NCBI RefSeq assembly: GCF_022870865.1
Contig: NZ_CP091508.1
Span: 2,480,001-2,544,000, forward strand
Origin: Uruburuella testudinis
GTDB taxonomy: Bacteria; Pseudomonadota; Gammaproteobacteria; Burkholderiales; Neisseriaceae
Length of the DNA stretch: 64,000 nucleotides
Reading direction: 5' to 3'
Shown here: positions 1 to 8,252 of the stretch, piece by piece
Layout of the letters: each line of letters starts with the position of its first letter
How positions within the stretch are numbered: position 1 is the stretch's first letter
Position numbers and translations under genes: made by a program
The notes under the pieces: generated by a model
Told to the model about the DNA's origin: nothing
Databases searched by the model: none
The model's input: the letters and a program-made list of their open reading frames with translations, nothing else

Positions 1-321
1 GAGATAAGCCGCGTATTGCGAGGCATAAAACTGTGCTTCCAGATTTTTCAGCTGGTTTTGCACCTCGGGGTCTTTATCCAAACCGGCTTTTAAAGCGGCA
101 TTTTTCAGCACTTCAAAGCTTTGCAGTTGGGTGGTAACCTCTTTGCGGATGGCGGCACCGTCCGGCCTGTGCGCGGCATGCGGATCAGCATCAGCCTGTT
201 GCAGCACTTGCGCTACCATGCTGTCGATGCGGCCGCGCTCGATTTCGGGCGCCTGTGCAGCCACCGCAAAACCGGCCGCAGCCAAAGCGCAGGCGGCGAT
301 CAGGGTTTTGTATTTCATCAT
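1..321 (-). CDS. Secreted parvulin-like peptidyl-prolyl isomerase, N-terminal part (runs off window)
   Basis: The start codon is at 319-321 and the frame stays open to the left edge for 107 codons, so the 3' end lies outside the window. Residues 1-24 are a signal peptide (MMKYKTLIAACALAAAGFA). The following helical region (IERGRIDSMVAQVLQQ) resembles the chaperone-like N-terminal segment of SurA/PpiC/PEB4-type periplasmic foldases. The catalytic parvulin domain would be beyond the window. AGGA lies 5 bases upstream of the first ATG; the second ATG (318) is equally possible. It lies 18 bp downstream of another parvulin on the same strand, so the two are probably cotranscribed paralogues acting on outer-membrane protein folding. 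Confidence 0.75.
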   Translation of the reverse strand, partial: MMKYKTLIAACALAAAGFAVAAQAPEIERGRIDSMVAQVLQQADADPHAAHRPDGAAIRKEVTTQLQSFEVLKNAALKAGLDKDPEVQNQLKNLEAQFYASQYAAYL

Positions 322-339
322 CAGTATCCTTTGGGCAGC

Positions 340-1221
340 TTATTTGGCCGGCTTGATGTCTGCTTTTTGGTAGAGGGCTTGAACGGCAGCATCCACTCGG
401 GCGGCCTGCAAGTCTTGCAGCAATGCGGGCTTGGCTTCTTCAAAAGAAGGCACTTTTACCGCACGCTTGTCGTTGATGTAAAGCACGGCAAAAAGGCCGT
501 TGTTGTCTTGCAGCGGCGCAGGCGTGTAAGCGCCTTTTTTCAAGTCTTTTACCGCCGCATAAATGGCCGGCGCGCCCTGTTCCAAATCTTTCAAACGCAC
601 ATAGTTGGCCGGAATGCCGCCGTTTTGTTTGGCTTGCGGGTCGATGGTGTATTGGGCAGCCACGGTTTTGAAGCTTTTTCTGGCTTTCAAATCGGCAATG
701 GCTTTATCGGCATCGGCTTTGCTGCGGGTAACGATTTCACCCATCTGCACTTCCTGGCTGCCTTTATAAAAATTGCTGAATTCATTGTAAGCGCTGCGGG
801 CATCGCTGTCGCTTACCGGGTTTTTGCGCAACACATCGGCCATATAGGCCTGATTGAGCAGTTCGCGCTCATAAGCCGCCCATTCTTGTTTAAACATCGG
901 CTGCTTGTCGGCGCCTTGTTGTTTGGCCGCATCGCGGGCTTGCGCCAGCGCCTGTTTGTATTCGTTGCTCTGATCCAGTTTCAGACGCTTGGCTTCCTGG
1001 CCGACCAGTGTCAGGCCGACTTGGCGTTGGAGCAGGTTTTGGCGCAAAGCCGGGCTGTTTTGCAGCTGGCCGTTGCTTTGGCTTTGCAGCATTTTAACTT
1101 GGTCGTCAATGGTTTTGCTGTCGATTTTGGTGCCGTTTACGGTAACCAGCGTTTGCGCCAGCAGGCTGCCGGAAAGGGTCAGCAGCATCAGGGCGGAGGC
1201 GAGGCGGGTTTTTTGCATCAT
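340..1221 (-). CDS. Periplasmic PpiC-type peptidyl-prolyl cis-trans isomerase
   Basis: 293 aa. Residues 1-23 form a signal peptide (MMQKTRLASALMLLTLSGS). Residues about 40-150 are charged and helical (SurA N-like chaperone region). Residues about 158-255 form a parvulin rotamase domain with the family pattern QMGEIVTRSKADADKAI, then YTIDPQAKQNGGIPA. The family catalyses proline isomerisation and assists folding of periplasmic and outer-membrane proteins. It corresponds in context to the meningococcal PEB4/cell-binding-factor homologue lying beside bolA, yciI and yciB, with the same order here. A second parvulin follows 18 bp downstream. A tandem pair suggests duplication and specialisation. 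Confidence 0.88.
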   Translation of the reverse strand: MMQKTRLASALMLLTLSGSLLAQTLVTVNGTKIDSKTIDDQVKMLQSQSNGQLQNSPALRQNLLQRQVGLTLVGQEAKRLKLDQSNEYKQALAQARDAAKQQGADKQPMFKQEWAAYERELLNQAYMADVLRKNPVSDSDARSAYNEFSNFYKGSQEVQMGEIVTRSKADADKAIADLKARKSFKTVAAQYTIDPQAKQNGGIPANYVRLKDLEQGAPAIYAAVKDLKKGAYTPAPLQDNNGLFAVLYINDKRAVKVPSFEEAKPALLQDLQAARVDAAVQALYQKADIKPAK

Positions 1222-1247
1222 ATTTTGTCTCTTCTATCGGTTTAAGG

Positions 1248-1517
1248 TCAGTTGAAATATTCGTCGGGGGTGGCGGCTTTGATGCTCAAGGCATGAATCA
1301 GGCCGTCTGAAAACAAATCGTGCAGCGGTTCTTTAACCATGCGCTGGCGGTTGATGCGGCTGACACCGTCAAACAAGGCGCTGACCACCAACACGGCATA
1401 GTGGCCGCCGCCACGGTTGCCGGCATGACCGGCATGCAGGTGGCTTTCATCATGAAATTCAAAAATTTGCGGATTAAGCGCCTGCAAGCGGCTTTCGATT
1501 TCCTGCTGCATGTTCAT
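1248..1517 (-). CDS. BolA/IbaG family protein
   Basis: 89 aa, the usual BolA length. It carries the class-II fold signature with invariant-type residues HLHAGHAG and HALSIKAATPDEYF at the C terminus. BolA-family proteins pair with monothiol glutaredoxins and take part in iron-sulfur trafficking. The stretch FSDGL is encoded by a DNA uptake sequence inside the gene, so a DUS is tolerated within coding sequence. The start ATG overlaps the stop of yciI by one base (TAATG), indicating translational coupling in the operon yciB-yciI-bolA-PPIase. The second ATG, two codons in, is an alternative start. Confidence 0.88.
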   Translation of the reverse strand: MNMQQEIESRLQALNPQIFEFHDESHLHAGHAGNRGGGHYAVLVVSALFDGVSRINRQRMVKEPLHDLFSDGLIHALSIKAATPDEYFN

Positions 1518-1807
1518 TATTTGAATACGGCTTTAAAGGGTTTGATTAAAATTTCATCGTATACGCCCGCATCAACATAAGGGTCTTGCTCGGCCCACGC
1601 TTGAGCATCATCCAGCGAGGCGAATTGCGCGATAATCAGGCTGCCCGACACACGCTCGGGGTTTTCGGGCAGCGGATTGGGGCCGGCGGTCAGCAGGCGG
1701 CCCTCGGCTTGGAGGGCTTCGAGCCGCGCCAAATGCGCCGGGCGGGCGGCCATACGGGCTTCGTGCACTTCATCGGCATCTGTGGCCAGCAGCATATAAT
1801 ATTCCAT
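1517..1807 (-). CDS. yciI: YciI family protein
   Basis: 96 aa, full length for the small YciI-like ferredoxin-fold family. The N terminus MEYYMLLATDADEVHEAR and the later LEALQAEGRLLTAGPNP are typical. Conserved His and Asp residues in this family form a putative active site of unknown substrate. The gene starts 4 bp after the yciB stop and overlaps bolA by one base, so all belong to one transcript. Function is unknown beyond the family assignment. Confidence 0.88.
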   Translation of the reverse strand: MEYYMLLATDADEVHEARMAARPAHLARLEALQAEGRLLTAGPNPLPENPERVSGSLIIAQFASLDDAQAWAEQDPYVDAGVYDEILIKPFKAVFK

Positions 1808-1811
1808 GAGT

Positions 1812-2345
1812 TCAGTTCTCCTGCGGTAAATGGCGGCTCAGATACATGCCTTGGCCGAGAAAGAAAATAATCATCAAGGCGGTTGAGCCGAAAAGTTTGT
1901 AGTTTACCCATTGGGCTTCGGTTAATGTATAGGCAACGGCCAGGTTCACAAGCCCCATCACCAGCAAAAACACCACCCAGGCGGCGGTCAGCTTGCGCCA
2001 AATGCCGTCATCGAGCGCAAGCTCTTTGCCCATCATGGCTTTGAGACCGTTTTTATTCATCAGATGGCTCACCGCCAGTGCCAGCGCGCCAAACCAAAAC
2101 AGCAGCGTGGGCTTCCACATGATAAAGCGGGCATCGCGCAACACAATGGTCGCGCCGCCGAATACCACAATCAGAATCAGGCCCACCCACTGCATGGTGT
2201 CGAGTTTTTTATATTTAAACCAGCTGAAAGCCGCCTGCAATACGCCGATAACCACCGCCACAGCGGTGGCCCAGACGATATTTTTGGTCAGCGAATAGGT
2301 AACGAAAAACAAGATGACGGCGATTAAGTCGCTTAAGATTTTCAT
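1812..2345 (-). CDS. yciB: Inner membrane-spanning protein YciB (intracellular septation protein A)
   Basis: 177 aa when started at ATG 2343-2345 (MKILSDLIAVILFFVTYSLT). This matches the 175-180 aa family length better than an upstream in-frame start. About five membrane segments are visible (residues 5-20, 22-40, 50-68, 75-95, 120-165), with the family motif WKPTLLFWFGAL in the centre. YciB is an inner membrane protein linked to septation and cell-envelope integrity in enterobacteria; it is the ispZ homologue of Neisseria. It is the first gene of the minus-strand operon yciB-yciI-bolA-PPIase-PPIase and is divergent from tspA. The Shine-Dalgarno is weak (GAAG). Confidence 0.9.
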   Translation of the reverse strand: MKILSDLIAVILFFVTYSLTKNIVWATAVAVVIGVLQAAFSWFKYKKLDTMQWVGLILIVVFGGATIVLRDARFIMWKPTLLFWFGALALAVSHLMNKNGLKAMMGKELALDDGIWRKLTAAWVVFLLVMGLVNLAVAYTLTEAQWVNYKLFGSTALMIIFFLGQGMYLSRHLPQEN

Positions 2346-2641
2346 ATAACTTCGAATGATATATTCAAGAATCAAAACAAATGATAATCATACAGCCACC
2401 TATGCTTTTTTGCACCCTTTATCTCTTCTGAAGGCCGTCTGAAAAATAAGCTTAACCCGATTTTTCAAAATGAATATCCTTTCAAGGCCGATGCAACGTG
2501 GCTATAAAGTTGCAGCACCGGGCGTGTTTTTACATAAATTAGCAAGATGGCTTGGCAGAGTAAGCCATTCGAATATATGATGTAGGCTGCACCAAACAGC
2601 ACGGCAGCCCGACTGCATATCCATCACAGGGGACTCAAGTT

Positions 2642-4693
2642 TTGAAAAATAACCGTCGAATCAAATTGATTGCCGCATCCGCAGCCTTAATCACCTCTTT
2701 TTCGGCCATGGCCGGCTTGGGCGGGCTGACCGTTCAATCTAATCTGGGCGAGCCTTTTTCGGGCACCGTTACCGTTACCGGAGAAGAAGCCAGAATTCTG
2801 TTGAGCGGCGGGCAGGTAACGCTTTCCGACAACAACTTGCGCAGCAGTGTGAGAAAATCCGGCGACAATGCAGTCGTTACCATCCGCTCCGGCCGGGCTG
2901 TTCAAGACCCTGTGTTGATTTTCCAATTGGGCGTGGGCGCGCAGGCGCGGCAATACACCGCCATTATTGATCCGCCGGGCTATGCCGCCAACACCGGCAG
3001 CCGTGCCGCCACGCCGTCTGCCCAAACTACCGAACGCCAAGCTGCGCGTGAACGGGTGGCTGCCGCCGTGGCCCGAAACAGCTCATCCGCCCAACCTGCC
3101 CGCCAGGCCGCCCAAACACCCGAACGCCGTGCCACGCCCGCCGCCCGCACCGCTTCGCGCCCCGCAGCAGCCGGCAGCGGCCGGCACACCGTGCGGCAGG
3201 GTGAAACACTCACCGCCATCGCCGCCCGCGTGCGCCCGAGCGGATTGAGCACTTACCAAACCGTGCAGGCATTGGTGGCAGCCAACCCCGAGCTGTTTCG
3301 CGAGCACGATGCCGATAAAATCTGGCCGGGCAATGTCTTGCATATTCCCTCTGCCGCCGAACTGCGCCGGCTGGCTCAAGCAGGCTCTGCTGTTGAAACC
3401 GTTGAAACACCCGCCGCACCGCCTTCAGACGGCATCACATCCGCACCGGCTTCAACACCGGCCGCTCCGGTAGAAACACCGGTTGCCGAACCGGCCTCTG
3501 CCATCATGGCGCCCGCTTCCGCACCGATAACCACTGAAGCGCCTGAAACCGCCTCAGAGCCGGCCATACTGCCCTCACCGCAAGCAACCGAAGCAGAAAC
3601 CACCGAATCCTCCACAACCACCGAACCGAGCAGCGGCTTGTGGCGCTGGCTGTTGCTGGGCGGGTTGGGTTTGATTGCCTTGTGGATTTTATCCAAACTG
3701 CTGGGCAAAAAGCAGAAAACCATTGTGTTGAACGATGACGAAGATCAAGCGGAACAAGCCGATGCGGCATTTGACGATATTTATAAAAACAATACGGCCA
3801 TCCGCACCGAACAGCCGGTGGCACGCCCAAACACCACGCCGCTGACCCGCGCCGAAACCACTGCCGCGGCAACAGCAGCCAAAACAGCGCCGTCTGAAGA
3901 CGAACTGGAAATCGAAGATGATTTCGATGATGATATTTTCTTCACCGAAGTCAGCGAAGCACCGGTTAAAAGCGATGAAAATTTCAGCCTCGACTTAAAT
4001 GAGATTGAGCGCCAGCAAAGCGGCATCCTCACCGGAGCAGTTACCCGCGATGCGCAAACCGAGCAGCGCAAAGATGCCGATTGGGACAAAATCGAATCTA
4101 CCGACAGCGTTTACGAACCTGAACCGCAAAACCCTTACCGCCATGCGGCAGCCGAAATTGAAGCCGACACAGATACAGCAGTGCCGACTGCGGCGCCGGC
4201 GATAACCGAAACACTCGAAGAAAACCTTGCCGCCGAGCAGGATTTTGTGCCCGCCGAATTTGCCCCGCTTGATTTTGAAGCACCGGCTGCCGGCGAACAC
4301 ATTGATGCCAAGCCCGTAACGGTTGCAACCGAGCCCGCACCTGATGAACCCAAACCCGAGCCGCAATGGCTGGATACGGTGGCACGCGAAGGCGGCATTG
4401 AGTTTCAAGACCATGAAGACCTGTCTGCCGATCAAGCACCGGCCAACAGCACGGAAATCATCGAATGGGCAGAGCTTGATGTGCCCGATTCAACCACACG
4501 TGACAGCTCCGGCTTTATTTCCGAATCGGTCGGCATGACCGCGCCGCTGGAAGCCAAATACGAATTGGCAAAAATGTATGTGGAAATCGGCGATCCGGAA
4601 GCAGCCAAAGAAACCTTGTTGGAATTGCTGGAAGAATCAGACGGCGCCATTTTGGCCAAAGCAGAAGCCATGTTGCGCGAGCTGGAAAATTAA
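2642..4693 (+). CDS. tspA: TspA/FimV-like LysM-domain pilus assembly protein
   Basis: 683 aa from a TTG start. AGGGGA at 2628-2633 is 8 bases upstream and no ATG fits. The order is: signal peptide 1-24; FimV N-terminal domain with GLGGLTVQSNLGEPFSG directly after cleavage; Ala/Pro/Arg-rich linker; LysM peptidoglycan-binding domain about 181-236 (HTVRQGETLTAIAARV); Pro/Ala/Thr linker; one membrane helix about 333-354 (LWRWLLLGGLGLIALWIL); acidic cytoplasmic region; C-terminal FimV TPR-like helix about 635-683 (KYELAKMYVEIGDPEAAKE). FimV proteins support type IV pili and polar organisation. The Neisseria homologue is T-cell-stimulating protein A. A weak promoter candidate TTGCAG-17-CATAAA lies at 2510-2538. 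truA is downstream, as next to fimV in Pseudomonas. Confidence 0.93.
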   Translation: MKNNRRIKLIAASAALITSFSAMAGLGGLTVQSNLGEPFSGTVTVTGEEARILLSGGQVTLSDNNLRSSVRKSGDNAVVTIRSGRAVQDPVLIFQLGVGAQARQYTAIIDPPGYAANTGSRAATPSAQTTERQAARERVAAAVARNSSSAQPARQAAQTPERRATPAARTASRPAAAGSGRHTVRQGETLTAIAARVRPSGLSTYQTVQALVAANPELFREHDADKIWPGNVLHIPSAAELRRLAQAGSAVETVETPAAPPSDGITSAPASTPAAPVETPVAEPASAIMAPASAPITTEAPETASEPAILPSPQATEAETTESSTTTEPSSGLWRWLLLGGLGLIALWILSKLLGKKQKTIVLNDDEDQAEQADAAFDDIYKNNTAIRTEQPVARPNTTPLTRAETTAAATAAKTAPSEDELEIEDDFDDDIFFTEVSEAPVKSDENFSLDLNEIERQQSGILTGAVTRDAQTEQRKDADWDKIESTDSVYEPEPQNPYRHAAAEIEADTDTAVPTAAPAITETLEENLAAEQDFVPAEFAPLDFEAPAAGEHIDAKPVTVATEPAPDEPKPEPQWLDTVAREGGIEFQDHEDLSADQAPANSTEIIEWAELDVPDSTTRDSSGFISESVGMTAPLEAKYELAKMYVEIGDPEAAKETLLELLEESDGAILAKAEAMLRELEN

Positions 4694-4776
4694 GCGCCGG
4701 CCGCCATTTGCCACACAGCAAGATTTCGGCAACCCGGCTTGCTTATCGTGTGAAACAGCGCTTCCATGAAGCCGCA

Positions 4777-4811
4777 ATGCCCGCAAGATAGCCAATCTTG
4801 CGGGCATTTTT
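4777..4811 (+). terminator. Intrinsic terminator of tspA
   Basis: A 13-bp perfect stem ATGCCCGCAAGAT / ATCTTGCGGGCAT with a 5-base loop is followed by a T run, 84 bp after the tspA stop. Confidence 0.9.
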
Positions 4812-5034
4812 AATGCAGTAGCCGAGATGCCGTATCAGTTTGCCGACGGTGCCGATTATCTTATTTTCATAAAATCAGCCTGTTTTCATCAATCCGCCTT
4901 GCCAGCTTACTTTCGTATATTGGCAGCAAAGCAGCGGGCGAAAGACAGCGCTGGCGATATGACAAGGCAAGACAACCAAGCAGAATGATTAAGTTGAACG
5001 GCTACAGGTATTATTTCGCGATATAATGCTGCTA
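4812..5034. other. Intergenic region before truA, repeat debris
   Basis: No credible ORF. Around 4890-4915 the string CGCCTTGCCAGCTTACTTTCG matches one arm of the second dispersed repeat family (see 21390-21492), here decayed. The rest to the element at 5035 shows nothing recognisable. Confidence 0.4.
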
Positions 5035-5194
5035 GGGTGTCCTGAAGTGTCGTTTATGGAGGGATTTTTGTTCCTGAAAATGCAGATGCCAGGCAAAAAA
5101 CGCAGCAAGATTGGACATCTTGCGAGGCTTTTTAACGCAGCAGATGCATTTCCAGGGGCAAAATACACCTATAAATCGAATGGTCAGGACACCC
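5035..5194 (+). mobile_element. 160-bp TA-flanked MITE, copy 1 (arm type A)
   Basis: Begins GGGTGTCCTGA and ends TCAGGACACCC, flanked by TA (5033-5034 and 5195-5196). The core reads GCAAAAAACGCAGCAAGATT then ATCTTGCGAGGC, a short hairpin with T-tracts on both strands. The length is the same as copies 4, 5, 8 and 9. It carries no transposase. A frame through it (MQMPGKKRSKIGHLARLFN) is open only by chance and recurs in every type-A copy. Confidence 0.85.
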
Positions 5195-5288
5195 TAAACC
5201 ATCACATTTACAGCAAGCGGCAGCAATGCTGTTTCCAGCGATTGACCCGCAATACGGAATAAAACAATGACTGATTGGCATACACATC

Positions 5289-6131
5289 ATGATCAGGCCG
5301 TCTGAAACGATAGAACACCGGCATGATGCACAACGCTGGGCATTAACGCTGGCTTATGACGGCAGCCTTTTCTACGGCTGGCAAAAGCAGGCCGACGGCA
5401 CGGCTACCGTTCAGACGGCCTTAGAACAAGCGCTCAGCCAGATTGCCGGAACACAAATCCATACCATTGCCGCCGGACGCACCGACACCGGCGTACATGC
5501 CACCGCGCAAGTGGTGCATTTCGACACCACCGCAATACGCCCGCAACAAGCCTGGGTGCGCGGCGTGAACGCACTTTTACCCGCGGGCGTGGCCGTGTGC
5601 AACGCGCAACCCGTCGACAGCCGTTTCCATGCCCGCTTTGATGCTTTCGGCCGCCGCTACCGCTATGTATTACAAGTCTCAGCGGTGCGCTCGCCTCTGT
5701 TGTACGGCAGAGCGGGCTGGATTCACACACCGCTAGACATAAACGCCATGCAGCAGGCCGCGGCTTTGCTGGAAGGCGAACACGATTTTTCCAGCTTCAG
5801 AGCCGCCGCCTGCCAGGCCAAATCACCGCAAAAAACCTTATACCGCGCACAACTCGGCGGCCGGCCCGAGTTAATCACGCTGGATCTGCACGGCAATGCT
5901 TTTTTACATCACATGGTGCGCAACATCATGGGGGCTTTGGTTTATGTGGGCAACGGCCGCTTGAGCGTGGCCGGTTTTGCCGATTTGATGGAAGCCCGAA
6001 GCCGTCTGAAAGCACCGCCCACATTCATGCCCGACGGCCTTTATCTCACCGGCGTGGATTACCCGCCGCATTGGGGTGTTGCCACGCCGCCGCCGCCCGA
6101 ATGGCTGTGGTCGGGCGGCAGCGCCCTATAG
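5289..6131 (+). CDS. truA: tRNA pseudouridine(38-40) synthase TruA
   Basis: 280 aa. It isomerises uridines 38-40 in the anticodon arm of many tRNAs. The catalytic aspartate is Asp66 in GRTDTGVHA. Other family blocks are [12 protein letters not shown] (21-32), [14 protein letters not shown] and [12 protein letters not shown]. The chosen ATG makes the N terminus IRPSE, encoded by a DNA uptake sequence; the family homology starts around residue 16, so the first residues are extra. Other ATGs nearby are out of frame. The fimV-truA neighbourhood is common in gamma- and betaproteobacteria. Confidence 0.95.
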   Translation: MIRPSETIEHRHDAQRWALTLAYDGSLFYGWQKQADGTATVQTALEQALSQIAGTQIHTIAAGRTDTGVHATAQVVHFDTTAIRPQQAWVRGVNALLPAGVAVCNAQPVDSRFHARFDAFGRRYRYVLQVSAVRSPLLYGRAGWIHTPLDINAMQQAAALLEGEHDFSSFRAAACQAKSPQKTLYRAQLGGRPELITLDLHGNAFLHHMVRNIMGALVYVGNGRLSVAGFADLMEARSRLKAPPTFMPDGLYLTGVDYPPHWGVATPPPPEWLWSGGSAL

Positions 6132-6152
6132 CAGAATCAATAAAACAGATAA

Positions 6153-6536
6153 TCAGCAAGCCAACCCAAACAAAGCCATGATACAAATCAACCCCATGCC
6201 CCACAATGCGGAACGGATAGCCGGCATATCTTTGATATAGCAATAACTGTAGGCAAGGCGGCTGAAAACAAAACACAAAGCCCAAAAATTGACGCCCGCC
6301 TGCCCGGCATTGCCGGTAGCGTGGGCAATGATGACGGCCGCGGCAAACGGCGGAAAAATTTCATAGCCGTTTTTCTGCGCAGCATCCGCCCGCTCCGCCC
6401 TACCTTGCGCATGTGCCAAAAAACCACGCGGATGATGATTGTCGTGCCATTGGAAACCGCCGGCTTTTTTGGCATAAGCAGCGCAAATCCAAGGAATAAA
6501 CATCGCGGCAAACACACACCAATAAGCAATAGTCAT
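6153..6536 (-). CDS. MAPEG family membrane protein
   Basis: 127 aa when started at ATG 6534-6536 (MTIAYWCVFAAMFIPWICA). AGGGA lies about 8 bases upstream, and the length fits the 125-135 aa family; a longer in-frame start exists but lacks support. Four membrane helices are visible, with the MAPEG-type blocks NGYEIFPPFAAAVIIAH and FVFSRLAYSYCYI. Eukaryotic relatives are membrane glutathione/eicosanoid enzymes; bacterial members are mostly uncharacterised. It stands alone, convergent with truA at 22 bp. Confidence 0.85.
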   Translation of the reverse strand: MTIAYWCVFAAMFIPWICAAYAKKAGGFQWHDNHHPRGFLAHAQGRAERADAAQKNGYEIFPPFAAAVIIAHATGNAGQAGVNFWALCFVFSRLAYSYCYIKDMPAIRSALWGMGLICIMALFGLAC

Positions 6537-6922
6537 ACCCAAATCCCTTTCCATAAAATCGGCAAGCAAGCCGATATCAAACGAAACCAGCCGATATCCG
6601 GCCGGCCAATCAGCCCTTGCCGGCTCAAAACCACTCATTTCCACATGCGCCAGCATATCAGAATCAGATTGAATGCCCACAACAAAAATAATCCAACACC
6701 GTTGGCTCGCCTTATCCGGAGAGAGTCGGTTTCGTTAAGGCGCTAAAGTGCCAAACCAACCCCATATTCACTATACCGCCTTCATCCGCCTTGTCTGCTT
6801 ACTTTGGTAAATCGTTATAATTTTTTGTTTTTATACAAAATACCGCCCTAAAGCCTTGCCTTCACACACCGACAACTGCTAGACTGCCTACATTACCAAC
6901 CTGTTTAAGCAAAGGCAACGCT
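6537..6922. other. Intergenic region with decayed repeat
   Basis: No gene. At 6710-6800 the sequence GAGAGTCGGTTTCGTTAAGG ... TCCGCCTTGTCTGCTTACTT is a decayed member of the second repeat family; its closest relative in the window is 57250-57367. A TATAAT at 6816-6821 may serve the downstream rhodanese gene, but no good -35 is spaced correctly. Confidence 0.45.
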
Positions 6923-7303
6923 ATGCGCACATTACTCCGCACCGCCCTGATCACCACCATCCTGGCTCTGCCTGTCGGCGTTCAGGCCGCAGATGCCGCT
7001 CCCGCCATGCAAACGGCCAGCGCCGCCGGCACGCAAAGTCAGCGGACGAAAGGCGTTTGGATAGACGTGCGCTCGCCCGAAGAATTTAAAGAAGGCCATC
7101 TGAATGGCGCCGTCAACATCCCCGGCGACCAAATTCCCGCCCGCATCCGTGCCGTCAGCCCCGACAAAAGCGCTCCGGTAAACCTCTATTGCCGCAGCGG
7201 CCGCCGCGCCGAAGCTGTGTTGCAGACACTCAAGCAAATGGGCTACACCAACGTCACCAACCACGGCGGTTATCAGGATTTAGTCAATAAAGGCATCCGC
7301 TGA
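6923..7303 (+). CDS. Periplasmic rhodanese-like sulfurtransferase
   Basis: 126 aa. Signal peptide 1-22 (MRTLLRTALITTILALPVGV, cut after AQA-type site). One rhodanese domain runs from about 43 to 124: DVRSPEEFKEGHLNGAVNIP, then the active loop YCRSGRRA with Cys90 as the persulfide-forming residue, then MGYTNVTNHGGY. It resembles PspE/GlpE single-domain thiosulfate sulfurtransferases exported to the periplasm. The physiological sulfur acceptor is not evident. It is monocistronic, closed by a DUS-pair terminator. Confidence 0.88.
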   Translation: MRTLLRTALITTILALPVGVQAADAAPAMQTASAAGTQSQRTKGVWIDVRSPEEFKEGHLNGAVNIPGDQIPARIRAVSPDKSAPVNLYCRSGRRAEAVLQTLKQMGYTNVTNHGGYQDLVNKGIR

Positions 7304-7309
7304 TTTTTC

Positions 7310-7351
7310 AGGCCGTCTGAAGCACCACATTGATGCTTTCAGACGGCTTTT
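7310..7351 (+). terminator. DUS-pair terminator after rhodanese gene
   Basis: AGGCCGTCTGAAGCA pairs with TGCTTTCAGACGGC and is followed by TTTT. Confidence 0.8.
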
Positions 7352-7375
7352 GATTTTACCCAAGGAGAAAATAAA

Positions 7376-7861
7376 ATGATGTCACGCTACCTGCTTCCGC
7401 TTGCACTCACCGCCGCCCTCGGCCTATCAGCCTGCGGCCACATCCATCATGACCGACCCCACCCGAAAGCGCACGCGCCCATGCAAACCCACACCGTTAT
7501 CAGCAAATACAGCTTCAACGACACCGTATCCCGCCTTGAAAACGCCGTTCAATCGCGCGGCATGACCGTATTTGCCGTAATCGACCACCAAGCCGCCGCG
7601 CAAAAAGACGGCCTGAATATGCAGCCCGCCAAAGTGATTATTTTCGGCACACCCAAAGCCGGCACTTCGCTGATGGTGAAAGACCCCGCCTTCGCGCTGC
7701 AACTGCCGCTGAAAGTATTGGTAACCGAAACCAACGGCCAAACGCAAGTAGTCTTTAACGACACCCGTGCACTGATTCGCGGCAGTAAAATCGAATACAG
7801 CGAAGTAGAAAACACACTGGCCAATGCAGGAAAACTGATTCGCAAAGTGGTTACAGAATAA
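7376..7861 (+). CDS. DUF302 family lipoprotein
   Basis: 161 aa. Lipobox LSAC with Cys20, then a His-rich linker (HIHHDRPHPKAH). The DUF302 domain covers about 45-150 with YSFNDTVSRLENAVQSRG, FAVIDHQ and the central IIFGTPKAGT and DPAFALQLPLKVLV motifs. The domain function is unknown. The histidine-rich N-terminal stretch may bind metal (inference). The start is MMSRY, with AAGGAG 9 bases upstream of the first ATG. Confidence 0.85.
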   Translation: MMSRYLLPLALTAALGLSACGHIHHDRPHPKAHAPMQTHTVISKYSFNDTVSRLENAVQSRGMTVFAVIDHQAAAQKDGLNMQPAKVIIFGTPKAGTSLMVKDPAFALQLPLKVLVTETNGQTQVVFNDTRALIRGSKIEYSEVENTLANAGKLIRKVVTE

Positions 7862-7878
7862 ATACTTCAAATATAATC

Positions 7879-7932
7879 AAGGCCGTCTGAAAGACTTTCG
7901 GCGAGCTTGTCTAACCATTCAGACGGCCTTTT
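7879..7932 (+). terminator. DUS-pair terminator after DUF302 gene
   Basis: AAGGCCGTCTGAA at 7879 pairs with TTCAGACGGCCTT, followed by a T run. The loop is about 27 bases, longer than usual. Confidence 0.7.
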
Positions 7933-7962
7933 GCATATTGTTGTTTTTTTATTGCTTCGGTT

Positions 7963-8250
7963 ATACCCGTCTACCAAAGCAAGCTAACTAGGCGAACCCG
8001 CGCCGTTGGGTGATTTTGCGAATGAATATGACACCGATATTCTGCATCATGCGGCCCAAGCCGAAGCAACACAACAAACCGGCAAACCACTTCTGCATCC
8101 GTTCCATCCGATTCCTGACACCATAAAAACACAGGCCGTCTGAAAACAATCTTTCAGACGGCCTTTTAACCATCGATACCCATTCACAAAAATTACCCAA
8201 TAGCGCGGGTTCGCCTGACAAGCTGGCTTTTTTGAACGGCTATTCTATAA
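7963..8250. repeat. Inverted pair of second-family repeats around a DUS-pair terminator
   Basis: The segment 7963-8031 (ACCAAAGCAAGCTAACTAGG ... GCGAATGAATATGA) and the segment 8172-8250 read in reverse (GCCAGCTTGTCAGGCGAACC ... TGAATGGGTATCGA) are diverged copies of the same 70-bp unit in opposite orientation. Both share GGCGAACCCGCGC. A DUS inverted pair (8133-8166) sits between them. No gene is present. Confidence 0.65.
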
Positions 8251-8252
8251 GC

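Noticed and set aside
3995..4439. Opposite-strand frames within tspA
   Set aside because: Low-complexity complements of the acidic and Pro/Ala-rich linkers; no ribosome site.
5026..5262. Open frame reading MQMPGKKRSKIGHLARLFN and similar frames in other MITE copies (29587-29931, 39372-39764, 20899-21111)
   Set aside because: They follow the repeat, occur in every type-A or type-B copy, have no ribosome site or promoter, and break where copies decay. Shared identity reflects the DNA element, not a protein family.
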